Shown here: in pieces, positions 1 to 4,580 of the stretch
Layout: each line of letters begins with the position of its first letter
Position numbering within the stretch: position 1 is the first letter of the stretch
From: JAYEJW01 sp034716535
Lineage (GTDB): Bacteria > Pseudomonadota > Gammaproteobacteria > Chromatiales > Chromatiaceae
DNA: 5,235 nucleotides
Direction: 5' to 3'
Assembly: GCA_034716535.1 (NCBI GenBank)
Contig: JAYEJW010000626.1
Location: forward strand, 1 to 5,235
The notes under the pieces: generated by a model
The model's database searches: none
Told to the model about the DNA's origin: nothing
Seen by the model: only the letters and a program-made list of their open reading frames with translations
Made by a program: the position numbers and the translations under genes

Positions 1-523
1 CTTCCTCCGCGGCCTTGCGCTCCACCTCCGCCTGCCGGTGCGCCGCTTCCTCCTGCTTGCGCTTGGCCTCCAGTTCCGCCAAGCGTTTCGCCTCCTCCTG
101 GCTCTGGCGCTTGAGATCGGCCTGCTCATCTTTAAGACGCGCAAGCCGCTCCGCTTCCTCCTGCCGAACCTGCTCCTCCTCGGCACGCTGGCGCTCGGTT
201 TCCTGCTCACGGCGCCGGCGCTCTTCTTCCAACGCCTGGAGACGCTGTTGTTCCTGTTTTTCCTCTGCCTTGAGCTTCTCGAGCTCCTGCTCCGTGCGCT
301 GACGCTCGGCTTGGCGCTCTTCCTCGGCCTTGCGCAGGCGTTCCACCTCCGCCTCGACGGCTTCCGAGCTGATGATCTTGGCCTGTATGACGCGCGGCTT
401 GGTGTGGACGTCCTCGGTACGCACCAGCCAGTCAACGCCGACCAGCATGAGCGCCGCGAGGAGCAGGTGCAACAGCAGGGCGCCCCCAAAGGCCCCGGGA
501 TTGCGGCGCAGCGTCTGCCACAT
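1..523 (-). CDS. tolA: TolA, energy-coupling protein of the Tol-Pal system (partial, N-terminal 174 codons)
   Basis: TolA spans the periplasm and links the TolQ-TolR motor in the inner membrane to TolB/Pal at the outer membrane. The protein starts MWQTLRRNPGAFGGALLLHL. Basic residues R6-R7 precede a single membrane anchor at about residues 11-30. From about residue 55 to the window edge it is an uninterrupted, highly charged Glu/Arg/Lys/Gln/Ala helix, the typical TolA domain II. The C-terminal globular domain III lies outside the window. E. coli TolA has a Ser-x3-His motif in its anchor that contacts TolQ; here the His is kept (H19) but the Ser position is Ala (A15). The ATG lies one base after the tolR stop (TGA-C-ATG), so translation is probably coupled. 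No strong Shine-Dalgarno is visible. The opposite strand shows long Leu/Ser-rich open frames that are only the mirror of this Glu/Lys/Arg-rich helix. Confidence 0.95.
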   Translation of the reverse strand, partial: MWQTLRRNPGAFGGALLLHLLLAALMLVGVDWLVRTEDVHTKPRVIQAKIISSEAVEAEVERLRKAEEERQAERQRTEQELEKLKAEEKQEQQRLQALEEERRRREQETERQRAEEEQVRQEEAERLARLKDEQADLKRQSQEEAKRLAELEAKRKQEEAAHRQAEVERKAAEE

Positions 524-524
524 G

Positions 525-959
525 TCAGGGCTCTAGGCGCTCCGGCGGCACCGTGATCAGCCCGACGCTGGGTGCGCCCGCCGCCTGCGCGAGCACCATG
601 GCGTCTATGACGCGCCCATAGTCGACCGCTGCGTCGCCCTTGACCATGATGGGCACTTTCGGGTTGTACTTGAGCACCGCTTTGACCCGGATCATGAGGG
701 TGTCCGGATCCACCGGCTGATTCTTATCCTCGCCCACGTCCAGATAAAGATCCCCGAACTGATCGACGGTGATCACGACGGGCTCGGAGGTTTCGCCTTC
801 GAGCACCTCTGCGTCCGCCTGGGGCAGATCGACCTTGACCCCCTGAGTGATCAGCGGCGCGGTGACCATGAAGATCACCAGCAGCACCAGCATCACGTCG
901 ATATAGGGCACCACGTTGATCTCGGACATGGGCCGGCGGCGCTGGCGCGTCTTCCTCAT
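525..959 (-). CDS. tolR: TolR, inner-membrane proton-channel subunit of Tol-Pal
   Basis: TolR is an ExbD-family protein that works with TolQ to use the proton motive force and drive TolA. The product is 144 residues, the usual length. A short basic N-terminus (KTRQRRR) precedes the signature SEINVVPYIDVMLVLLVIFM at residues 12-31. It contains the single membrane helix and the conserved protonatable Asp, D21, equivalent to D23 of E. coli. The rest (about 38-144) is the periplasmic dimerisation domain, ending in a conserved GLITVPPE-type tail. The ATG directly follows an in-frame TAA, so no longer start is possible. Upstream there is only a G-rich stretch (GGGGG), a weak ribosome site. It lies 37 bp after tolQ and one base before tolA, in one operon. 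Confidence 0.97.
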   Translation of the reverse strand: MRKTRQRRRPMSEINVVPYIDVMLVLLVIFMVTAPLITQGVKVDLPQADAEVLEGETSEPVVITVDQFGDLYLDVGEDKNQPVDPDTLMIRVKAVLKYNPKVPIMVKGDAAVDYGRVIDAMVLAQAAGAPSVGLITVPPERLEP

Positions 960-996
960 TTACCCAGCCCCCGCTCGCTGATGATCAACGGCACGC

Positions 997-1671
997 TCAT
1001 GCGCGACCCTGGCGTTGCAGCAGGGTGGAGAATTCCTCCATGAACTCCTCGTAACGGTTGTTGAGCCGTTCCACCTGGTACGAATACCGGTTGTAGGCGA
1101 TGACCGCAGGGATGGCGGCGAACAGGCCGATAGCCGTGGCCACCAGGGCCTCCGAGATTCCGGGAGCCACCAGGGCCAGGGTCGCCTGCTTGACGTTCCC
1201 CAGCGCGTGAAAGGCGTGCATGATGCCCCACACGGTGCCGAACAGCCCGACGTACGGGCTGGTGGAGCCCACTGTGGCAAGGAACGGCAGGTTGTTCTCG
1301 AGGCGGTCCATTTCCCGACTGACGGCGACCCGCATCGAGCGCTCGGCCCCCTGGAGGACTGCCATGGCGTCTCCCGCGTCCCCTTTGCGCAGGCGTACGT
1401 ACTCCTTGAAGCCTGCGCGGAAGATGGCCGCCAGGCCGTCGACGTTCTTCGCGTTCTGACCCAGGTCCCGGTAGAGCGCGCTCAGATCACCGCCGGACCA
1501 GAAGCGTTGCTCGAATTCGTCCGCGGCGCGGCGTGCCTTTTTCAGAACACGGGAACGGTCGAAGATCATGGTCCAGGAGAGGACCGACGCCAGTACCAGC
1601 GACGCGAGCACCAGTTGCACAACCAGGCTCGCGTTCAGCACCAGGTCCAGAAGGGATAGCTCAGAGTACAT
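997..1671 (-). CDS. tolQ: TolQ, inner-membrane motor subunit of Tol-Pal
   Basis: TolQ belongs to the MotA/TolQ/ExbB proton-channel family and forms the stator-like pore around TolR. The product has 224 residues (E. coli 230). Three membrane helices are visible: about 14-37, then 131-153 and 170-194, with a cytoplasmic loop of roughly 95 residues between the first two. The family motifs GSTSPYVGLFGTVWGIMHAF (135-154) and EALVATAIGLFAAIPAV (174-190) carry T146 and T179, matching the functionally important T145 and T178 of E. coli. The ATG start lies inside the end of ybgC (11 bp overlap). A GGAG ribosome site sits 7 bases upstream of the ATG, within the ybgC coding region. Confidence 0.97.
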   Translation of the reverse strand: MYSELSLLDLVLNASLVVQLVLASLVLASVLSWTMIFDRSRVLKKARRAADEFEQRFWSGGDLSALYRDLGQNAKNVDGLAAIFRAGFKEYVRLRKGDAGDAMAVLQGAERSMRVAVSREMDRLENNLPFLATVGSTSPYVGLFGTVWGIMHAFHALGNVKQATLALVAPGISEALVATAIGLFAAIPAVIAYNRYSYQVERLNNRYEEFMEEFSTLLQRQGRA

Positions 1672-2089
1672 CGGAGATCTCCGCCAGCAGCGTATCGGGT
1701 ATTCGGTCGGGGCGCAGGGTCCTCGCGTTCACGCAGGCGACCCGTACCAGGCCCCGGCAGCAGAGGATGCCGTCGGCCTCGCGGCGCACCTCCTGCTCGA
1801 AGTCCAGGCTGGCCCCGCGGCGGCGGGACAGATCGACCGTGATCCTAAGCAGATCGTTAAAGCGCGCGGGGCGAAGGAAGTCCAGCTCTGCGCGGCGAAC
1901 GACGAACAGGACGCCCTCGCGCTTACGCAGCAGGTCCTGCTCCAAGCCCAGGTTACGCAGCCATTCGCTGCGCGCCCGTTCCATGAATTTCAGGTAGTTG
2001 GCGTTGTAGACCACGCCGCCCGCATCCGTATCCTCGTAATAGACGCGAACCGGCCAAGAGAAGGTCAGCTTGTCCGTGAGGGTTTGCAC
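1661..2089 (-). CDS. ybgC: YbgC-type acyl-CoA thioesterase of the tol-pal cluster
   Basis: This is a hot-dog-fold thioesterase of the 4-hydroxybenzoyl-CoA thioesterase family; YbgC hydrolyses acyl-CoA thioesters and is a standard first gene of tol-pal operons. The product has 142 residues. The family motif VYYEDTDAGGVVYNANYL spans residues 16-33, with the catalytic Asp expected in it (probably D22), followed by the conserved FMERARSEWLR. N29 stands where many relatives have His in VVYHANY. The start is GTG: an in-frame TGA lies seven codons upstream, no ATG or other plausible start is available, and GGGA sits about 6 bases before it. The residue before the core (FSWPVRVYYEDTD) agrees with the family N-terminus. 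It overlaps tolQ by 11 bp. The exact physiological substrate is not settled for the family. Confidence 0.95.
   Translation of the reverse strand: MQTLTDKLTFSWPVRVYYEDTDAGGVVYNANYLKFMERARSEWLRNLGLEQDLLRKREGVLFVVRRAELDFLRPARFNDLLRITVDLSRRRGASLDFEQEVRREADGILCCRGLVRVACVNARTLRPDRIPDTLLAEISDVL
1672..1683. repeat. 12-bp perfect palindrome covering the tolQ ribosome site
   Basis: CGGAGATCTCCG is identical on both strands and lies immediately upstream of the tolQ ATG (ATG at 1671-1669 on the minus strand). It contains the GGAG taken as the tolQ Shine-Dalgarno. It is also within ybgC codons. With no loop it cannot form a normal hairpin, so it may be chance. Confidence 0.5.
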
Positions 2090-2189
2090 GTTCTGTCCCA
2101 GTCGAGCTCATCGGGCTCGCCTCAGGCGCGAAGGATACAGAAAAAACGCGCGCCACGACATCCGCTCTTCCGAACCGCGACGCCCAGGA
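2090..2189. other. ruvB-ybgC intergenic gap
   Basis: This 100 bp between the ruvB stop and the ybgC GTG is the only sizeable break in the left gene block. On the minus strand it contains CGCGCG followed directly by six T (2141-2146), but no convincing GC stem precedes the T run. TATCCT (2132-2137) is a weak -10-like hexamer with no matching -35. A tol-operon promoter here would make sense by position, but the sequence does not prove one. Confidence 0.4.
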
Positions 2190-3248
2190 TCAGTCCTTCC
2201 GGCCCCCGAAAAGGTCTCCCGTGCCCGAAGCGCGGGCGCCCTCGCCCCCTGGAGCCTTGAAACCGAAGTGCAGGTAGGCCGCCTGTGTCGCCACCCGTCC
2301 GCGCGGTGTGCGCATGAGAAACCCCTGTTGGATCAGGTAGGGCTCGAGCACATCCTCGATGGTGCCGCGCTCCTCGCCAACGGCCGCCGCCAGGCTCTCC
2401 ACGCCAACGGGTCCGCCATCGAACTTGTCGATCACCGCGTGCAGCAGCCGGCGGTCCATGTGGTCGAAGCCCTGGGCATCCACCTTGAGCATGGTGAGCG
2501 CCCGATTGGCGACGTCAGCGGTGATGCGGCCGTCGGCTTTGACTTGGGCATAATCCCGCACCCGGCGCAGGAGCCGGTTCGCGATCCGGGGGGTGCCGCG
2601 GGAGCGCCGCGCGATCTCCCGCGAGCCCTCTGCTTCCGCCTCCAGGCCCAGGATGAGCGCGGAACGCTCGACGATGCGGGTGAGATCCTCCGGTGAGTAG
2701 TACTCCAGTCGCTGGACGATGCCGAAGCGATCCCGCAGGGGGGAGGTGAGGAGCCCCGCGCGCGTGGTTGCGCCCACCAGGGTAAAGGGGGGCAGATCGA
2801 GCTTGATGGAGCGGGCCGCCGGGCCTTCGCCGATCATGATGTCGAGCTGGTAGTCCTCCAAGGCAGGGTAGAGCACCTCCTCCACCACCGGGCTCAGGCG
2901 GTGGATCTCGTCCACGAAGAGCACGTCGCCCGGCTCCAGGTTGGTGAGCAGGGCGGCCAGGTCCCCGGGCTTCTCGAGCACCGGACCCGAGGTCTGGCGA
3001 AGATTGACCTCCATCTCGTGGGCAACGATGTGTGCCAGCGTGGTCTTGCCCAGCCCGGGCGGTCCGAAGATCAGGACATGATCCAGGGCGTCGCCACGCA
3101 CGCGAGCCGCCTGGATGAAAATCTCCATCTGCTCGCTCACCACGGGCTGACCCACATAGTCCGCCAGGCGCCGCGGCCGGATCGCCCGGTCCAACACCTT
3201 GTCGTCGGAAACAGGCTCCGGGCTGATGAGTCGGTCGGTCTCGGTCAT
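2190..3248 (-). CDS. ruvB: RuvB, Holliday junction branch-migration ATPase
   Basis: RuvB is the AAA+ motor that, with RuvA, moves Holliday junctions during recombinational repair; RuvC then cuts them. The product has 352 residues, slightly longer than E. coli (336) because of a Gly/Ala-rich C-terminal tail after about residue 330. Visible motifs in order are IRPRRLADYVGQ (23-34), Walker A GPPGLGKTT (62-70), Walker B VDEIH (112-116), sensor 1 GATTR (159-163), the LRDRFG arginine-finger region (171-176), sensor 2 TPRIANRLLRRVRD (219-232) and the winged-helix DNA-binding end with RTPRGR (313-318). The ATG is fixed by a close in-frame TGA upstream. No good Shine-Dalgarno precedes it. A short ORF ends 7 bp upstream, so reinitiation is likely. 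ruvA and ruvC are not adjacent. Confidence 0.98.
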   Translation of the reverse strand: MTETDRLISPEPVSDDKVLDRAIRPRRLADYVGQPVVSEQMEIFIQAARVRGDALDHVLIFGPPGLGKTTLAHIVAHEMEVNLRQTSGPVLEKPGDLAALLTNLEPGDVLFVDEIHRLSPVVEEVLYPALEDYQLDIMIGEGPAARSIKLDLPPFTLVGATTRAGLLTSPLRDRFGIVQRLEYYSPEDLTRIVERSALILGLEAEAEGSREIARRSRGTPRIANRLLRRVRDYAQVKADGRITADVANRALTMLKVDAQGFDHMDRRLLHAVIDKFDGGPVGVESLAAAVGEERGTIEDVLEPYLIQQGFLMRTPRGRVATQAAYLHFGFKAPGGEGARASGTGDLFGGRKD

Positions 3249-3255
3249 GGCGCCG

Positions 3256-3321
3256 TTACGGTTGCGGGATCATCGGGCGATTGTAGGCCGCTTGGAGGCG
3301 AAAGTGCTCGATGAGCGTCAT
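3256..3321 (-). pseudogene. 21-codon ORF resembling the N-terminus of a DinB-family protein, truncated before ruvB
   Basis: The ORF begins MTLIEHFRLQAAYNR and then diverges for six residues to a TAA. The first 15 residues look like the start of DinB/YfiT-like four-helix-bundle proteins (Pfam DinB type), which typically begin with a similar MxLxxHFxxxAxYNxW pattern; this resemblance is from memory of the family, not from a search. A full-length protein would be about 160-180 residues, so nearly all of it would be missing. Its ATG overlaps the stop of the upstream oxidase-like gene (ATGA), and its TAA is 7 bp from the ruvB ATG. It could therefore still be translated and act as a coupling peptide between the two genes. 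Alternatively it is a chance short ORF. Confidence 0.55.
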
Positions 3322-3884
3322 GGCCCCGAGTCTTCTTGCGATTGCACAGGCAATCCGGTCGGCAGGCCGTCGAGACTGACGGCGTTCTTCTCCGCCCAGT
3401 AGCGCCTGATGCCGGCCTCCCCTTTTTTTCGGGCCCAGTCGACGAGCACGGCGCGTTGCTCGGCATACTCCATGACCGGTACAGCGAATCCGCAGGAGGT
3501 CTGTACAAGCTCGATGTCGAGCAGGATCACCTGTCTTGCACCGGGAAGGGGCGGAAACAATGCGATCAGGTCCTCCCATTGCGGATCGACCGGGTGCACC
3601 GCATGCGCCGATCCATAGACGCGCAAGATCAGAGGATCGCCGGAGAATGCGCAGAACATCAGGGTCATGCGCGGCGATTCGCGCAGATGGGCCGCTGTCT
3701 CGTTGCCGCTCCCTGTGAGGTTCAGCCAGGCGACGCGACCCTCGTCCAGGACACGCAGGCTGTCCAGGCCCTTCGGGGAGAGATTGATGTGTCCTTCCCT
3801 TGCCGCGGTGGCGACAAAGAAGACCGGCTGCGCCTCGATGAAGGCGCGATGCTTGGATTCGAGCGCTTGGCAACGGCTACCCAT
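3318..3884 (-). CDS. Pyridoxamine 5'-phosphate oxidase-like flavin-binding protein
   Basis: The product has 188 residues and belongs to the split-barrel, FMN-binding superfamily related to pyridoxamine phosphate oxidase. Visible signatures are an N-terminal helix with FIEAQPVFFVATAA (15-28), the GHINLSPKG turn (31-39), then RVAWLNLTGSGNETAAHL (50-67), SPRMTLMFCAF (70-80) and a strand with LRVYGSAHAV, followed by a Gly-Phe-Ala-Val-Pro loop (CGFAVPVMEY). This pattern fits the uncharacterised predicted flavin-nucleotide-binding subgroup rather than PdxH itself, so the substrate is unknown; reduction or oxidation of a small molecule with FMN or F420 is the family theme. The start at 3884 is preferred over the longer in-frame ATG at 3947, because AAAGGAG lies 9 bases upstream and the shorter N-terminus fits the family. 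Its TGA overlaps the next short ORF (ATGA), and ruvB follows on the same strand. Confidence 0.88.
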   Translation of the reverse strand: MGSRCQALESKHRAFIEAQPVFFVATAAREGHINLSPKGLDSLRVLDEGRVAWLNLTGSGNETAAHLRESPRMTLMFCAFSGDPLILRVYGSAHAVHPVDPQWEDLIALFPPLPGARQVILLDIELVQTSCGFAVPVMEYAEQRAVLVDWARKKGEAGIRRYWAEKNAVSLDGLPTGLPVQSQEDSGP

Positions 3885-3893
3885 GACGAAAAG

Positions 3894-3900
3894 CTCCTTT
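3894..3900 (-). promoter_or_regulatory. Ribosome binding site that sets the oxidase-like gene start
   Basis: On the minus strand this reads AAAGGAG, 9 bases before the ATG at 3884. It is the best Shine-Dalgarno of any minus-strand gene in the window. It supports the 188-residue form over a start at 3947. Confidence 0.75.
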
Positions 3901-3971
3901 GTCCCACGCGGGCTGTCGACGCGATCTTGCCCCTGTTCGCCGGCCAATACCAGCCGAACCGCGGCAAGCGG

Positions 3972-3989
3972 CCCGCCCGAAACGGCGGG
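3972..3989. repeat. GC-rich inverted repeat
   Basis: CCCGCC (3972-3977) and GGCGGG (3984-3989) are perfect complements around a 6-base loop. No T run follows on either strand, so it is not an intrinsic terminator. On the minus strand it would lie in the leader of the oxidase-like gene, about 90 bases upstream of its start. Confidence 0.45.
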
Positions 3990-4017
3990 GAGTGGAATCT
4001 CGTGGACCTCTCAGATA

Positions 4018-4161
4018 TCCCCGGCCCCCATCATGGGCCTTCATCTGGACCGCCACCGCCTGGGTGATGAAGAAGAAGCCGCGGTTTAGCTCCAGGAACC
4101 TGTCATGTTCATGGTTGAGTCCTCTTGCGTTGGAGCGAGCGCTATTTACGAACCTTTCGGC
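4018..4161 (-). pseudogene. Fragment resembling the central part of a short-chain dehydrogenase/reductase
   Basis: The minus-strand frame is open from a TAG at 4164-4162 down to a TAG at 3879-3877, with no plausible start. Within it, residues encoded at about 4098-4018 read FLELNRGFFFITQAVAVQMK followed by AHDGGRG. That closely matches the SDR helix pattern (V/L)N(L)RGxFFxTQAVAxxMxxxGGGRI. Further upstream, FVNSA (4152-4138) recalls the SDR NNAG motif. The usual spacing between NNAG and this helix is longer, so an internal deletion is likely. There is no Rossmann GxxxGxG start, no YxxxK active site, and the frame loses SDR likeness after GGRG. I infer a decayed remnant. The likeness is judged by eye and could be partly chance. 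Confidence 0.5.
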
Positions 4162-4192
4162 CTATATCAAAGCGGCGTGCTTGTCGTCCGAT

Positions 4193-4206
4193 GCCAAGCG
4201 ATTGGC
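4193..4206 (+). repeat. Short hairpin with a GNRA-type loop
   Basis: GCCAA (4193-4197) and TTGGC (4202-4206) pair around GCGA (4198-4201), which fits the GNRA tetraloop class. It would be about 70 bases upstream of the 58-codon gene if transcription starts early enough. The stem is only 5 bp. Confidence 0.35.
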
Positions 4207-4243
4207 GGGAAATGCCGAGATCGCCCCATGCGGGCCCGGTAAC

Positions 4244-4271
4244 CTCCTCAACAGGAAAAACGCAAGAGGAG
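4244..4271 (+). promoter_or_regulatory. Ribosome binding site with an upstream complementary (anti-SD) segment
   Basis: AGAGGAG (4265-4271) lies 7 bases before the ATG at 4279 and is a strong Shine-Dalgarno. CTCCTC at 4244-4249 is the exact complement of GAGGAG at 4266-4271, with a 16-base A-rich loop between them. The resulting 6-bp stem would mask the ribosome site. This geometry is visible in the sequence. Regulation by it is inference. Confidence 0.5.
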
Positions 4272-4278
4272 CAACGAC

Positions 4279-4455
4279 ATGACAGTGCGAGAGCTAAAAG
4301 ACCTGGTAGCTGGTCTCAACGAAGGCGCCGACGTGCTAACGAGCGGCGTCGAGGTCGCACAGGCGGTGCTCACCCGCGATGGGACTCTCATCCTGGAGAT
4401 GGACCCGGAGTACAACCACGAGGGACTGGTGCTCTGGCGCGACCTGGACGGATAG
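4279..4455 (+). CDS. Small conserved-looking hypothetical protein, 58 residues
   Basis: The product begins MTVRELKDLVAGLNEGADVL and ends with GLVLWRDLDG before a TAG. It is acidic. An N-terminal amphipathic helix (about 2-14) is followed by a predicted strand-turn-strand (VAQAVLTRDGTLILEM, 26-41) and a short tail with the acidic PEYNHEG. The opening TVRELKDLVAGLNEGADV resembles the start of small phage- and plasmid-type proteins of the form TVxELIxxLxxLxxDAxV, but I cannot name a family. There are no Cys residues and no signal or membrane segment. A strong ribosome site (AGAGGAG) at a 7-base distance supports real translation. A kinase-type gene follows 125 bp downstream on the same strand, so the two may be co-transcribed. 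The function is unknown. Confidence 0.75.
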   Translation: MTVRELKDLVAGLNEGADVLTSGVEVAQAVLTRDGTLILEMDPEYNHEGLVLWRDLDG

Positions 4456-4580
4456 CTTCCCGAGGTGGCCTGCGATTCCAGATTTCGAATGAAAGCTGCT
4501 TTAATTGGCTCAAGAAGCGCGAGCGATTGCGGGCGCGAGGCGCCGGCGGCGCCGGCAACCGAAGGAATCTGTCGCAACAC
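4456..4580 (+). other. Gap between the small gene and the kinase-type gene, with a 9-bp tandem repeat
   Basis: GGCGCCGGC occurs twice in perfect tandem at 4539-4556; each unit includes the palindrome GGCGCC. GCCGGC at 4542-4547 can also pair with GCCGGC at 4551-4556 around 3 bases. The stretch 4475-4506 is AT-richer and contains TTTAAT (4500-4505) as a possible -10, but no good -35 at proper spacing. The kinase reading frame stays open through this whole gap and back through the small gene, so no stop bounds its start. Confidence 0.45.

Larger units (their letters stand above)
3885..4278. other. 394-bp region without an intact gene, between divergent genes
   Basis: The minus-strand oxidase-like gene and the plus-strand 58-codon gene diverge from this region, so it should hold their promoters, but no convincing -35/-10 pair is visible on either strand. 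Candidates such as TTGCGT at 4125 with TACGAA at 4147 are poor. It does contain a probable SDR gene fragment on the minus strand and several short inverted repeats, listed separately. The part from about 4085 to 4300 looks more AT-rich than its surroundings. Confidence 0.5.

Noticed and set aside
38..556. Plus-strand open frame of 172 codons, Leu/Phe-rich, opposite tolA and the tolR end
   Set aside because: It is the mirror of the Glu/Lys/Arg-rich TolA helix, whose minus-strand reading gives a clear TolA. The Leu/Phe richness follows from the complement of GAG/AAG codons.
1015..1659. Plus-strand open frame of 214 codons opposite tolQ
   Set aside because: TolQ on the minus strand has all family motifs. 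The plus reading has no recognisable domain and is a high-GC antisense shadow.
2132..2150. CGCGCG plus six T on the minus strand, and TATCCT, as a ruvB terminator or tol promoter
   Set aside because: No stable stem precedes the T run, and no -35 lies at proper spacing from TATCCT, so neither call can be supported.
3256..3873. Minus-strand 205-codon frame overlapping the oxidase-like gene in another frame
   Set aside because: Only its last 21 codons (from ATG 3321) look meaningful. The rest is Arg/Ala/Gly-rich out-of-frame translation of the oxidase-like gene.
3336..4067. Plus-strand open frame of 243 codons opposite the oxidase-like gene
   Set aside because: No family likeness, and the minus strand has a coherent protein with a strong ribosome site.
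4202..4216. TTGGCGGGAAATGCC as a sigma-54 type promoter
   Set aside because: The GG and GC elements are 8 bases apart instead of the required 10.
4228..4242. Four-codon mini-ORF (MRAR, stop) in the leader of the 58-codon gene
   Set aside because: No ribosome site and too short to judge. It would be expected by chance.
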